From Streptomyces albidus (ex Kaewkla and Franco 2022) (lineage in GTDB: Bacteria; Actinomycetota; Actinomycetes; Streptomycetales; Streptomycetaceae), in NCBI RefSeq assembly GCF_013870515.1, contig NZ_JACBXA010000012.1, forward strand, positions 1 through 57,150: a stretch of 57,150 nucleotides of DNA, written 5' to 3'. The notes under the pieces are model-generated. The model did not search any database. It was not told the origin of the DNA and saw nothing but the letters and a program-made list of their open reading frames with translations. The stretch's first letter is position 1. Every line of letters begins with the position of its first letter. A program made the translations under genes and the position numbers. Below are positions 1 to 8,556 of this stretch, in pieces.

Positions 1-432
1 GGCCGCCCGGGCCAGGGCGCGGACCGTACTGGCGTGGTGGAGCGACGATCCCAGGCGCTGTGCGGCCGCTTCCAGGAAGGCCGAGCTGTCACGTTCCGTC
101 AGAAGGGCTTCCTCGCAGTCCCTTGCGGCGCTCGTGTCGCGGACCAGCCAGGCCGACCGCCCCTGCCACGGCTTCCGTCGCCCGTCGAGACTGCGGTCCT
201 CGAATGCCGCGGCGAACCGGTCCGCTCCCCGCGCGACGGCCTGCGCGAGCGGACCGGCCGTCGGCGTGCTCAGCACCTCGCCCACCCGCAGACGCGGGAA
301 GATCCGGCCCGCGGCCCGGTTGAACCCCTCCACGGCTCCGCCCTCGTCGCACAGGACGACGGCATCGCCCACCAGGTCGAGCAGTTCACCCGGGAGGACG
401 GACGAGGGCTCCTCGTGGCCGTCGCTCGTCAT
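1..432 (-). CDS. PAS/GAF sensor protein, probably SpoIIE/PP2C-type phosphatase (partial, 5' end only)
   Basis: An open frame of 144 codons reads leftward from ATG at 432 and leaves the window without a stop, so only the N-terminus is present. Residues about 10-90 (GELLDLVGDAVVLCDEGG, then a NRAAGRIFP segment) look like a PAS fold. The following stretch (LLTERDSSAFLEAAAQRLG) is the usual linker and first helix of a GAF domain in actinobacterial PAS-GAF-PP2C phosphatases. The catalytic part lies outside the window, so the phosphatase assignment is inference from this domain order. No strong ribosome binding site precedes the ATG. Confidence 0.6.
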   Translation of the reverse strand, partial: MTSDGHEEPSSVLPGELLDLVGDAVVLCDEGGAVEGFNRAAGRIFPRLRVGEVLSTPTAGPLAQAVARGADRFAAAFEDRSLDGRRKPWQGRSAWLVRDTSAARDCEEALLTERDSSAFLEAAAQRLGSSLHHASTVRALARAA

Positions 433-756
433 CGCGCGCCGCCCGGACAGTCGCCCCTTGCGGCCATGCCGTCCGGAGCGCGCGAAGGTGAGGGAGGGTC
501 GGGCGTACTCGACGTGGTGCCGCCGATGGCTTCGAGCACTGCCCCGATCACCGCCCTTCCGTGAATCCGGACCCCGTGAATGTCTGATTCGTCCCGAATC
601 ACACGCTACGCGATCAACGGAAGGATCAGCCCGTTCACGCCCCGCCCCCGATGGCCGAGGACCCGTCAGGAAGCGGGGCGCGCGGTATTGACGGAGCCCA
701 CGCGGCAGAGGTGGGGTGGGCCTGCTCCGAATCCCCCACGACGGAAGGCAGTTGAC
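433..756. other. gene-free divergent intergenic region
   Basis: This 324-base stretch separates the leftward PAS/GAF gene from the rightward DUF3048 gene and should hold both promoters. I see no convincing gene in it. The only clear structure is a 17-bp palindrome at 585-601. The frame of the DUF3048 gene stays open back to 580, but its composition there is not protein-like and a good ribosome binding site marks the later start. Confidence 0.5.
585..601. promoter_or_regulatory. 17-bp palindrome, possible operator
   Basis: TGATTCG and CGAATCA form a perfect 7-bp inverted repeat around TCC. It lies about 155 bases upstream of both flanking start codons, in a divergent intergenic region. It may be a repressor site; no regulator can be named. 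Confidence 0.3.
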
Positions 757-1761
757 ATGCGAGGCATACCCACCCGGTCGCCGTCCGGCGGCAGACCGGC
801 AGGCATACGCAGGGCCACGCGTCTGCTCGCAGCGCTGGCAGTGGTCGCGCTCGCAGCCGGTACGGCAGGTCCTTCCGCCGCCCAGGAACCGCCGCAGCCG
901 AGCCAGCAGGGCTCACAGCCGCGCGAGGCCACCTCGCCCTTCACCGGCCTGCCCGCCGACCCGGCCCCCGTGATGGCGGTGAAGATCGACAACCACAAGG
1001 ACGCCCGTCCGCACACCGAACTCGAGAACGCCGACATCGTCTTCGTGGAGAAGGTGGAGGGCGGACTGAGCCGGCTGCTCGGGGTGTTCTCGAGCAAGTT
1101 CCCCGAAGGGCTCGGTCCCGTGCGCAGCGCCCGGGCCTACAACGTCGAGCAGCTGAGGATGTTCGACCGCCCCGTGCTCGCCTACTCGGGCGCGCGGGAA
1201 GGCGTCGTGGACCTCATCGAGAAGTCCCCGCTGTACGGCGTCTCGCACGACGACTTCCCGGACGCGTACTTCCGCGGGGGTGACAACGAGGCGCCGCACA
1301 ACCTCTACGCGCACCCCGACAAGATCCTCGCGGCCGCCCCGGAGGCCAGCAAGAGCAAGGACATCGGCTTCCGCTTCGCCGACGAGGCGCCGGGCGGCGG
1401 CCAGCAGACGGACGAGCGCACCGTCGACTACGGCTCCGCACAGACCACCTTCAACTGGTCTGCCGACGAGGACCGTTGGCTGACCTCCTTCGACGGTGCG
1501 CCCGCCGAGAGCACCGGCGGCAAGCGTCTGGGCGGCAACACCGTGGTCGTGCAGAAGGTGGACATGCCGCCGGACGACGGAGGCACCCCGTACGAGAAGA
1601 CCGTCGGCAGCGGCGACGCGACCGTGCTGCGCGACGGCAAGGCGTACGAGACGAAGTGGGAGCGGCCGACGGCGGAGTCGGGCACGACCTTCACGCAGTC
1701 GAACGGCGAGCCCATGCCCTTCGACCGCGGCCAGGTCTGGGTGGTCTACGAGGAGGCCTGA
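757..1761 (+). CDS. secreted DUF3048 (YerB-like) domain protein
   Basis: A 334-residue exported protein of the DUF3048 family, related to Bacillus YerB, whose biochemical role is unknown. The ATG at 757 is preceded by a GGAAGG-type ribosome binding site and opens a signal peptide (basic start, then LLAALAVVALAAGTAGPSAAQ). There is no lipobox cysteine, so the protein is probably released or sorted by another route. The mature part carries the family landmarks: SPFTGLPAD, MAVKIDNHKDARPHT, GPVRSARAYN, APHNLY, and a C-terminal half ending GQVWVVYEEA. A paralogue with the same landmarks lies at 20413-21405. An earlier in-frame start at 580 exists but is unlikely. Confidence 0.8.
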   Translation: MRGIPTRSPSGGRPAGIRRATRLLAALAVVALAAGTAGPSAAQEPPQPSQQGSQPREATSPFTGLPADPAPVMAVKIDNHKDARPHTELENADIVFVEKVEGGLSRLLGVFSSKFPEGLGPVRSARAYNVEQLRMFDRPVLAYSGAREGVVDLIEKSPLYGVSHDDFPDAYFRGGDNEAPHNLYAHPDKILAAAPEASKSKDIGFRFADEAPGGGQQTDERTVDYGSAQTTFNWSADEDRWLTSFDGAPAESTGGKRLGGNTVVVQKVDMPPDDGGTPYEKTVGSGDATVLRDGKAYETKWERPTAESGTTFTQSNGEPMPFDRGQVWVVYEEA

Positions 1762-1862
1762 CGCGCCGCTCCCGGCAAGGGTGAGTAGGGCAGCACGACC
1801 CCCTGCATGAGTACGGCTCCGCAGAAGCAAAAACCGGCACGAGCAGGACCCGGCACGAGTGC

Positions 1863-1910
1863 GGCACCGGCCGGCGGTGGACCTGAGGCCCGCCGCCGGC
1901 CGGTCGTGCC
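1863..1910. terminator. strong inverted repeat, bidirectional terminator
   Basis: ACCGGCCGGCGG (1866-1877) and CCGCCGGCCGGT form a perfect 12-bp stem. An outer GGCAC/GTGCC pair extends it across a small bulge. It sits between convergent genes ending at 1761 and 1920, where a shared rho-independent-like terminator is expected, although there is no U-tract, as is common in Streptomyces. Confidence 0.6.
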
Positions 1911-1919
1911 AGGTGTGTC

Positions 1920-2378
1920 TCAGCGCAGCGGGATGCCCTGACCGCGTTCGGACTCGGGTCGCGGCCCGAGGATGCGGCGCTCGCTCTCCTCGATGGGCAC
2001 GTCGTTGATGCTGGCCTCGCGGCGTGCCATCAGGCCCCGCTCGTCGAACTCCCACAGCTCGTTGCCGTACGAGCGCCACCACTGGCCCTCGGCGTCATGG
2101 CACTCGTACTGGAAGCGCACCGCGATGCGGTTGCCCTCGAAGGCCCAGAGGTCCTTGCGCAGCGCGTAGTCCAGCTCGCGCTGCCACTTCTTCGTGAGCA
2201 GTTCGGCGATGGCGGCACGGCCGGTGACGAACGCGTCGCGATTGCGCCACACCGAATCCTCGGTGTAGGCGAGGGCGACCTTCTCCGGATCCCGCGTGTT
2301 CCAGGCGTCCTCGGCGGCCTGGACCTTCTGCCGAGCGGTCTCGAGGGTGAACGGTGGCAGCGGCGGTCGGGTGCTCAT
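1920..2378 (-). CDS. DUF1348 / nuclear transport factor 2-like protein
   Basis: A 152-residue soluble protein of the DUF1348 family within the NTF2/SnoaL-like cone fold. Diagnostic segments are [49 protein letters not shown] and [19 protein letters not shown]. The length is normal for the family. Members are small-molecule-binding or stress-linked proteins with no settled reaction. An AAGG ribosome binding site lies about 9 bases before the ATG. The gene stands alone, convergent with the DUF3048 gene across the terminator at 1863-1910. Confidence 0.75.
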   Translation of the reverse strand: MSTRPPLPPFTLETARQKVQAAEDAWNTRDPEKVALAYTEDSVWRNRDAFVTGRAAIAELLTKKWQRELDYALRKDLWAFEGNRIAVRFQYECHDAEGQWWRSYGNELWEFDERGLMARREASINDVPIEESERRILGPRPESERGQGIPLR

Positions 2379-2435
2379 GGGGCGGTGCCTTTCTGAACGG
2401 GACGACTCGGGGGGCGGCTGGGGGCTTGTGCCCGT

Positions 2436-2515
2436 TCAGACCGCCACGAGATCCACCGCGCTGTCCAGCCCCCTGAAGTAGTCGGCGTTGCGGGTGAAGA
2501 GGAGCACTGGAGAGG
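2436..2515 (-). pseudogene. C-terminal remnant of a VapC/PIN-type toxin
   Basis: Reading leftward, the last 20 or so codons before the TGA at 2436-2438 give LFTRNADYFRGLDSAVDLVAV. This closely matches the usual C-terminus of actinobacterial PIN-domain toxins (TRN-D-F-GL---V-VVAV). Upstream codons in the same frame are not PIN-like, and no acidic catalytic residues or partner antitoxin are visible. I read it as a fossil of a toxin-antitoxin locus. The match is short, so confidence is limited. Confidence 0.4.
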
Positions 2516-2632
2516 AGCAGGCCCCGGGCGAGGTGACGTCGGCGGTCACCAGGCCGGGCCTGCCTGGCCTCGCCCGCCCGGCCCTGCGCGCTCACCCCAC
2601 GCGACTCGGGCGGCTCACACGACTCCGGCCAC

Positions 2633-3457
2633 TCACGCGACCAGGTACTGGTCGTCCCGTACATCCGTGACGAACATGCGCCCCGGCGCATGCGTGATCG
2701 CGAAGGGCGGACGGGAGGCCATGACCGCGGCCTGCGGTGTCACGCCGCAGGCCCAGAACACCGGCACGTCGCCGGACTGGAGCTCGATCGCGTCGCCGAA
2801 GTCGGGACGGTCCAGGTCCGCGATGCCGATCAGCGACGGGTCGCCGCTGTGGACGGGCGCGCCGTGGACGGCGGGCATGCGGCCCGTCGTCGTCACCGCC
2901 GTCTCCAGCAGATCTGCCGGCACCGGCCGCATGGAGACGACCATCGGTCCGTGCATCTGCCCCGCCGGGCGGCACCGGCGGTCGGTCACGTACATGGCGA
3001 CGTTGCGCCCCTGATCCAGGTGACGAAGCGGCACCCCGGCATCCGCGAGCGCCCACTCGAAGGTGAAGCTGCACCCGATGAGGAAGGTCACCAGGTCCTC
3101 GCGCCACCGGCCGGTCACCTCGGCGGGCTCCTCGACGAGTTCGCCGTGCTCCCAGACGCGGTAGGCGGGCAGATCCGTACGCAGGTCCGCCCCGGGGGCG
3201 AGCACGGTGGCGGTCTCCCCGGCGTCGGTCACGTCGAGCACCGGGCAGGGCTTGGGATTGCGTTGGCAGAACAGCAGCACGTCGTACGCCCAGTCGCGCG
3301 GCACCGAGATGAGGTTGGCCTGGGTGAACCCGGGCGCCCATCCCGTGGTCGGAGCGGTGGCACCGGCACGGAAGCGTGCTCGCGCCTCGTCGGGGCGGGA
3401 GACCGGCACGGCGGCTGTCTCCCCGACCTGTGAACTCTCGTGTGCCGTACGGGACAT
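2633..3457 (-). CDS. putative hydro-lyase, DUF1445 / D-glutamate cyclase-like
   Basis: A 274-residue protein of the DUF1445 family. Family knowledge: the mitochondrial D-glutamate cyclase, which converts D-glutamate to 5-oxo-D-proline, carries this domain, and bacterial members are annotated as putative hydro-lyases. Family segments include [57 protein letters not shown] and [12 protein letters not shown]. The ATG at 3457 has a GGAAGGAG ribosome binding site 8 bases upstream; a longer in-frame start is less likely. It sits 49 bases downstream of the MFS gene in the same direction, so the two are probably one operon for uptake and conversion of one substrate. Confidence 0.75.
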   Translation of the reverse strand: MSRTAHESSQVGETAAVPVSRPDEARARFRAGATAPTTGWAPGFTQANLISVPRDWAYDVLLFCQRNPKPCPVLDVTDAGETATVLAPGADLRTDLPAYRVWEHGELVEEPAEVTGRWREDLVTFLIGCSFTFEWALADAGVPLRHLDQGRNVAMYVTDRRCRPAGQMHGPMVVSMRPVPADLLETAVTTTGRMPAVHGAPVHSGDPSLIGIADLDRPDFGDAIELQSGDVPVFWACGVTPQAAVMASRPPFAITHAPGRMFVTDVRDDQYLVA

Positions 3458-3506
3458 GTCGGTGCTCCTTCCGGTCGTTTCGGCAGGGTCGGTACCGGGG
3501 CGCCCG

Positions 3507-4868
3507 TCAGACCAGCGCGCGTCCCTTCGTCTCCGGCAGCCCCAGCAGCGCGACCAGGGCCACCGCGTAGCCGACGGCACCGAAGATCAGCGCACCGCTC
3601 ACGCCCCAGCTCCCGGCGAGGAAGCCCACGAGCGTCGGGAAGAACGCACCCACGGCACGGCCGGTGTTGTAGACGAATCCCTGGCCGGTGCCGCGCACGG
3701 CCGTCGGGTACAGCTCGCTGAGGAAGGAGCCGAAGCCGCTGAAGATGGCCGACATGCAGAAGCCGAGCGGGAAGCCGAGGAAGAGCACCAGGGTGTTCGC
3801 GCCCGTGGGCACGTTGGTGTAGGCGACGACGCAGATCGCGGAGAGCACCGCGAAGACCGCGACGTTGCGCTTGCGTCCGAGCTTGTCGGTCAGATAGCCG
3901 CCGGTCAGGTAGCCGATGAACGCGCCTGAGATCAGGAACGTCAGGAACCCTCCGGTGCCGACGACGGTCAGACCGCGGTCCGTCTTGAGGTAGCTGGGCA
4001 CCCACGTGGCGAGCGTGTAGTAGCCGCCCTGGACGCCGGTGGACAGCAGCACGCCGAAGAGCGTCGTACGCCGCAGGTCGCGGGCGAAGATCGCCTTGAA
4101 CGAGCCCTTGTCCCGGCTGTTCCTGCGCTGCTCGGCTGCCTGCGGCGCGTCCTTCACGTTCCGCCGCACGTAGAGGATGAGCAGGGCGGGCAGGGCCCCG
4201 GTCCAGAACAGCACGCGCCAGGCGATCGCTTCGTCCAGGAACTGGAAGACCATCGTGTAGACCACGACCGCGAGCGCCCAGCCGACCGCCCAGGAGCTCT
4301 GGACGACACCGAGCGTCCGTCCGCGGTTCTTGGCGGTGGCGTACTCGGCGACGAGGATCGCGCCCACCGCCCACTCGCCGCCGAAGCCCAGCCCCTGGAG
4401 GCCGCGGAAGACCAGCAGCGTCTCGTAGTTGGGTGCGAAGCCGCACAGGAGCGTGAACAGCGCGTACATGATGACGGTCAGGATCAGCGTCCGTACGCGG
4501 CCGATGCGGTCGGCCAGGATTCCGGCGAGCGCCCCGCCGATGGCCGAGACGACGAGCGTGACGGTCGTGAGCAGGCCCGTCTGGCCGGGGTTGAGACCGA
4601 AGTACGCGCCGATGGCGACCATGCCCAGCGGCAGCGTGAAGAAGTCGTAGGAGTCCAGGGCGTAGCCGCCGAACGCTCCCGCGAAGGCACGGCGCCCGGA
4701 GGCCCCGAGCTCGCGGAACCAGGCGAACGCACCGCCGCCGGTGTCGCTGCCGTCCTGCCCGGGGGCCTGCCCCGGGCTCTTCGCGAGGCCGTCCCCCGCG
4801 CCGGTGGCGGACCCGTGCTCGGACCCGGTGCCGTCCTGTGGGGCACTGGGTATCGGGTTGCTGTTCAT
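3507..4868 (-). CDS. MFS transporter, sialate/aromatic-acid:H+ symporter type
   Basis: A 453-residue major facilitator protein, twelve membrane helices predicted. A roughly 40-residue polar N-terminus is followed by [14 protein letters not shown], the loop motif [16 protein letters not shown] after helix 2, and [19 protein letters not shown], which place it with NanT/AAHS-like metabolite:proton symporters. The substrate is probably a small organic acid. The start could be ATG 4868 (GAGG 5 bases upstream) or GTG 4874. It leads an operon with the DUF1445 gene. A promoter with a 19-bp palindrome inside its spacer lies at 4951-4980. Confidence 0.8.
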   Translation of the reverse strand: MNSNPIPSAPQDGTGSEHGSATGAGDGLAKSPGQAPGQDGSDTGGGAFAWFRELGASGRRAFAGAFGGYALDSYDFFTLPLGMVAIGAYFGLNPGQTGLLTTVTLVVSAIGGALAGILADRIGRVRTLILTVIMYALFTLLCGFAPNYETLLVFRGLQGLGFGGEWAVGAILVAEYATAKNRGRTLGVVQSSWAVGWALAVVVYTMVFQFLDEAIAWRVLFWTGALPALLILYVRRNVKDAPQAAEQRRNSRDKGSFKAIFARDLRRTTLFGVLLSTGVQGGYYTLATWVPSYLKTDRGLTVVGTGGFLTFLISGAFIGYLTGGYLTDKLGRKRNVAVFAVLSAICVVAYTNVPTGANTLVLFLGFPLGFCMSAIFSGFGSFLSELYPTAVRGTGQGFVYNTGRAVGAFFPTLVGFLAGSWGVSGALIFGAVGYAVALVALLGLPETKGRALV

Positions 4869-4950
4869 CTGCACCTCGCAGAGAGGAGAGGGGCGCCGCC
4901 GGGAACGCGGGCCGGCCGGTGTGGACGCCGGGGGAGGCTGATGTCCGGCT

Positions 4951-4980
4951 AACGTAGAGGATCGTTGAACGATCCTTCAA
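4951..4980 (-). promoter_or_regulatory. promoter of the MFS-DUF1445 operon with operator in the spacer
   Basis: Read leftward, TTGAAG (4980-4975) and TACGTT (4956-4951) are separated by 18 bases and fit -35 and -10 boxes. The spacer contains most of the palindrome AGGATCGTTGAACGATCCT (4958-4976), two 9-bp arms around one G. A repressor bound here would block polymerase directly. The adjacent GntR gene is the natural candidate, but it is frameshifted. Confidence 0.6.
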
Positions 4981-5124
4981 GGGGTTCGTTGCTACATCTG
5001 CGTTCCGCGGCTGGTTTCAGCCGCCGGTGCCCGGCTCCCGCCGCCGTACGGACGGGAGGCCCGCGGGTGGAAAGTCTGCGCACGCACGGCCTGCGGGCGT
5101 ACGGGCCCGCGGGCAAGGCGAAAC

Positions 5125-5861
5125 ATGAGGAGGCACCAGTTGGCGACGACCGACCCTGGGCCGGCGCTGCCGAGCGAGACGGCCGAACTGGCCGGCGCCC
5201 GCGCGCTGTTCAGCCGGACCGGCACGGCTGAGCGGGTCGCGGGCGTGCTGCGTACCCGGATCGCCGAAGGGTTCTTCCCGCCGGGGCCCGGCTGTCCGAG
5301 GGGGACATAGGCGGCGCGCTCGGCATCTCCCGGAACACCTTGCGGGAGTCGTTCCGGCTGCTCACCCATGAGCGGCTGCTGGAGCACCAGCTCAACAGGG
5401 GCGTCTTCGTGCGGGTCCTCACCGTGGACGAAGTGCTCGAAATCTACCGCGTGAGAAAGCTCGTCGAGTGCGGTGTCGTACGGGGGCTCGGGGAACCGCC
5501 GTTCGCGCTGGACGCGTTGGCCGCCACGGTCGCCGACGGACAGGACGCCGCGAAGGAGCGCCGGTGGAAGGACGTGGCGACCGCCAACATCCACTTCCAC
5601 CACGAACTCGTCGCCCTCGGGTGCAGCCCCCGCACGGACGAGGTCATGCGCAGCGTCCTGGCCGAACTCCGGCTGGCCCTCCACGTCATGGACAGCCCGC
5701 GCCGTCTTCACGAGCCCTATCTCGCGCGCAACCGGGACATCCTCGGCACTCTGCGTTCCGGGGACGCGGCGGGTGCGGAGCGGATGCTCGCGCGGTACCT
5801 GGACGACTCCAGGGACCAGATCGTCGCGGCGTACGCGACGCGTATGGGCGCCGACGACTGA
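5125..5861 (+). pseudogene. GntR-family (FCD) regulator, disrupted by a one-base frameshift
   Basis: Two overlapping frames together make one normal GntR/FCD regulator of about 245 residues. The first frame (from ATG 5125, or TTG 5140 behind GAGGAGG) ends EGFFPPGPGCPRGT at a TAG near 5310. The next frame carries on the conserved text: ARLSEGDIGGALGISRNTL, ESFRLLTHERLLEHQLNRG, then the FCD domain with EIYRVRKLVECGV, ANIHFHHELVALG and ARYLDDSRDQI. One missing base in the run around 5280-5288 (CCGCCGGGGCCCGG) explains the break. It is either a sequencing error or a true loss of the regulator. It diverges from the MFS operon, whose promoter holds a palindrome suited to such a protein. Confidence 0.75.
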
Positions 5862-6210
5862 GACCAGGGCTGAGACCGGGGGCGGGGACCGGGGGCCGGG
5901 ACCGGTCTCCCGGCCTCGGCCGGTCCCGCCGGCCCGGCCGTCGGCCGCCCCGGTTCGGGGGGACGTCGAGCCGGGGGTCGCCTGAAAGTCGAGTCGGGGG
6001 CGCCGACTCACGGTCCCTCGGCCGCCGTCTCCGGCTCACTACCTCCGGGGCACTACCACCGGCTCACTACTACCGGGCTCTGATTGAAGAGCGCTGCGCC
6101 CCGGGGGCAGCGCTGCCGGGCTGTGCTCCCGGGCGCGCTCCCGGACAGTCCTCCCGGGCACCACGGCCCGGACGGCCTCGGGCAGCGGTCTCCCGGGGCT
6201 GCCCCCGAAC
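5862..6210. other. gene-free GC-rich region between convergent genes
   Basis: This 349-base stretch lies between the GntR gene and the convergent DUF2848 gene. It contains a hairpin at 5898-5927 and short imperfect direct repeats of GGCTCACTAC-like sequence between about 6033 and 6078. I see no supported gene. Confidence 0.5.
5898..5927 (+). terminator. hairpin downstream of the GntR gene
   Basis: GGGACCGG and CCGGTCCC form a perfect 8-bp stem about 37 bases after the stop codon, flanked by further complementary GC-rich sequence. Its position suits a terminator. There is no U-tract. Confidence 0.4.
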
Positions 6211-6900
6211 TCAGCCGATGGGCTCCGGCATGGGCACCACGTCGTACCCGAGGGAGATCTCCCGGCCCGTGTCGGGGTCCGCGAGCTGGACGCGCCAGCG
6301 TGCGGCGAACTGGTTCACGCCGTGACGCATCGGGATCGTGCCGGAGATCAGCACCGTGCCCGGTTCCAGCTCCCCTCGACCTTTCAGCACGTCGGCCCAG
6401 TGATGCGGTGTCAGCAGCTCGCCGGCGGTCCCGTCCTGGATCAGCTCCTCGGTGCCGTCCTCGCCGGTCACCCACGCGCGCAGGGTGAGGCTGTCCAGGC
6501 GGTCGGCCACGTCGGTCAGCCGCCATGCCGATTCGGCTAGCACGTCCGGGCCCGCGTTCTTGCTCCAGGCGACGCCGTACGTCTCCAGCTCGCGGTCGGT
6601 GTGGTCGCAGGCCGCGGTCAGCAAGAGGTCACCCGTGTCGTCGACGACGAGTGCCCATTCGGCCTCGCCCGAGGTCTTTCCGTGCTGCGCGGCGACCGTG
6701 TCCACCTGCTGCGCGAGGTAGGGGGAGACGGGGTAGAGCGCCGGAGTCGTGGAGGGGGCGGGCACGCCGAGTTCGGCCAGTTCCGCCACATGGGCAGCCA
6801 CGTCTTCCTGACTACGGCCTGCATACCCGGCGTTGAGCAGGCGTGTCACGGTGGCCGTGCGCCGGGTGCCGTCCGGCAGCGTGAAGAAGAGGCTGGACAT
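6211..6900 (-). CDS. DUF2848 family protein
   Basis: A 229-residue protein of the DUF2848 family, which I understand to resemble the fumarylacetoacetate hydrolase fold; its reaction is not established. Recognisable segments are LFFTLPDGTRRT, LLNAGYAGRSQEDVAAH, PALYPVSPYL, EAEWALVVDDTGDLLLTAACDHTDRELE and the C-terminal GTIPMRHGVNQFAARW. The ATG at 6900 has a TGGAGG ribosome binding site 7 bases upstream. It diverges from the MHS transporter gene, sharing a 127-base intergenic region with a large palindrome (6961-6988). The context suggests a hydrolytic step on an imported acid or amide, as inference only. Confidence 0.7.
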   Translation of the reverse strand: MSSLFFTLPDGTRRTATVTRLLNAGYAGRSQEDVAAHVAELAELGVPAPSTTPALYPVSPYLAQQVDTVAAQHGKTSGEAEWALVVDDTGDLLLTAACDHTDRELETYGVAWSKNAGPDVLAESAWRLTDVADRLDSLTLRAWVTGEDGTEELIQDGTAGELLTPHHWADVLKGRGELEPGTVLISGTIPMRHGVNQFAARWRVQLADPDTGREISLGYDVVPMPEPIG

Positions 6901-6960
6901 GGGGATACCTCCAGGTCGGGCTGGGTTTCGCGTCGGTAAATTCCGCACCCCGAGGGTTGC

Positions 6961-6988
6961 GCATACGAGCTGTATACAGCAAGTATGC
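6961..6988. promoter_or_regulatory. 28-bp palindromic operator in the DUF2848/MHS divergent region
   Basis: The core GCTGTATACAGC (6969-6980) is a perfect 12-bp palindrome. Outer arms GCATAC (6961-6966) and GTATGC (6983-6988) are also perfect complements, so 26 of 28 positions are symmetric. The half-site CTGTAT recurs in the palindrome at 10105-10121 beside the FCD-GntR gene. It is well placed to control both divergent genes. Confidence 0.65.
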
Positions 6989-7027
6989 CCCTGTACCAAA
7001 GAGGTCCCCGACCGTGAGGAAGCCCCC

Positions 7028-8455
7028 GTGGACCACAACACGTCGCAGCAGGCGGCAGCGGAGGAGCCGGGCCCGCACCACGGCCCGGGCGGTCCGGACG
7101 GCACAGTCCGCCCGGACAGAAGGACACTGGCCAAGGCGTTCACCGCCAGCCTCACCGGCACATCGCTGGAGTGGTACGACTTCGCCGTCTACTCGGCGGC
7201 GTCCGCGCTGGTGTTCGGCAAGCTCTTCTTCCCCTCCGGCGATCCGCTCACCGGCACGCTGCTCGCCTTCTCCACCTACGCGGTGGGCTATGTCTCACGT
7301 CCCCTGGGCGGCTTCGTCTTCGGGCGGCTCGGCGACGTCATCGGGCGCAAACGCGTGCTCGTCGCCACCCTCGTGCTGGTCGGCGTGGCCACGTTCCTGA
7401 TCGGCTGCCTGCCCACCCACGCGGTCGCCGGTCCCATCGCGCCCGCACTGCTCGTCCTGCTGCGGTTCGCGCAGGGCGTCGGCGTCGGCGGCGAGTGGGG
7501 CGGTGCGGTGCTGCTGACGAGCGAGTTCGGCAGTACACGCCAGCGGGGCTTCTGGGCCTCCGCCGCGCAGGTCGGACCTCCCGCGGGCAACCTGATGGCC
7601 AACGGGGCGCTCGCGGCGCTCGGCGCGATGCTCACGGAGGAGCAGTTCCTCTCGTACGGCTGGCGCATCGCCTTCCTGCTCTCCGGTGTGCTGGTCGCAT
7701 TCGGGCTGTGGATCCGCACGCACCTGGAGGAGACCCCGGTCTTCAAGGCCGTCGAGGCAGGAGGGGAGCGGCCGGAGGCACCGGTCCGTGAGGTCTTCGC
7801 CCAGCAGCGCAGGCCGCTGGCCGCCGCGATCCTCTCCCGGGTCGCACCGGACGTCCTCTACGCGATGTTCACCGTCTTCGTCCTCACCTATGTGACCGAG
7901 AAGCTCGGCATGGCACAGGGCGAGGCGCTCACCGCCGTGCTGATCGGCTCCGGGCTGCAGATCTTCCTGATCCCGCTCGCGGGCGCGCTGTCGGACCGCT
8001 GGAACCGCAGGCGGATGTACCTGACGGGCGCCGTGGCGGCCGGTGTTTGGCCCTTCGTCTTCTTCCCCCTCGCCGAGACGCGTTCCTGGGGGCTGCTCGT
8101 GCTGGGCGTCGTGGGCGCGCTGGTCATCCACTCCATGCTGTACGGACCTCAGGCGGCCTTCGTCGCCGAGCAGTTCAGCCCTCGGCTGCGGTACACCGGC
8201 TCGTCCCTCGCCTACACCCTGGCCGGTGTCATCGGCGGCGCCGTGGCGCCGCTGATCTTCACGGCCCTGCTCGGAACCTTCGGCACGTGGCTGCCGCTCG
8301 CGGTATACCTCGTGATCACCGCCGTCCTCACGGTCTCCGGTGTGCTGCTCGGGCGGGACGCCGACCACGATGAGGACGAGGCGTACACCAAGCTGCTGGA
8401 CGAGCGTTCAGAAGAGGTCCGGGGTGCGAAGGCGGCCGCCGGCGGCGCGCACTAG
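7028..8455 (+). CDS. MHS-family MFS transporter (metabolite:H+ symporter)
   Basis: A 475-residue major facilitator protein of the metabolite:H+ symporter group (shikimate, proline/betaine and alpha-ketoglutarate carriers). Clear markers are TGTSLEWYDFAVYSAASALV in the first helix, SRPLGGFVFGRLGDVIGRKR in the helix 2-3 loop, and RFAQGVGVGGEWGGAVLLTSE in helix 4. The GTG start at 7028 follows a GAGGAAG ribosome binding site. It is probably cotranscribed with the amidase gene 101 bases downstream. The divergent promoter carries the 28-bp operator, so expression is probably substrate-inducible. Confidence 0.85.
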   Translation: MDHNTSQQAAAEEPGPHHGPGGPDGTVRPDRRTLAKAFTASLTGTSLEWYDFAVYSAASALVFGKLFFPSGDPLTGTLLAFSTYAVGYVSRPLGGFVFGRLGDVIGRKRVLVATLVLVGVATFLIGCLPTHAVAGPIAPALLVLLRFAQGVGVGGEWGGAVLLTSEFGSTRQRGFWASAAQVGPPAGNLMANGALAALGAMLTEEQFLSYGWRIAFLLSGVLVAFGLWIRTHLEETPVFKAVEAGGERPEAPVREVFAQQRRPLAAAILSRVAPDVLYAMFTVFVLTYVTEKLGMAQGEALTAVLIGSGLQIFLIPLAGALSDRWNRRRMYLTGAVAAGVWPFVFFPLAETRSWGLLVLGVVGALVIHSMLYGPQAAFVAEQFSPRLRYTGSSLAYTLAGVIGGAVAPLIFTALLGTFGTWLPLAVYLVITAVLTVSGVLLGRDADHDEDEAYTKLLDERSEEVRGAKAAAGGAH

Positions 8456-8556
8456 CGCGGTCGCACGTACCGACCGGCCCTCCGACCGCACGACCGCAGA
8501 CACGCACTCTTCGGCATCGTCCCGTACGTGCCCGTGGGGGACGGAAAGGAGACGCA

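Noticed and set aside
580..756. 59-codon upstream extension of the first DUF3048 protein.
   Set aside because: It would bury the signal peptide inside the protein, and a good ribosome binding site lies just before ATG 757.
7295..8368. Long minus-strand open frames opposite the MHS transporter, and similar ones opposite many genes.
   Set aside because: High GC keeps antisense frames open. Their products are Arg/Gly/Asp-rich without motifs, while the sense strand has clear family text.
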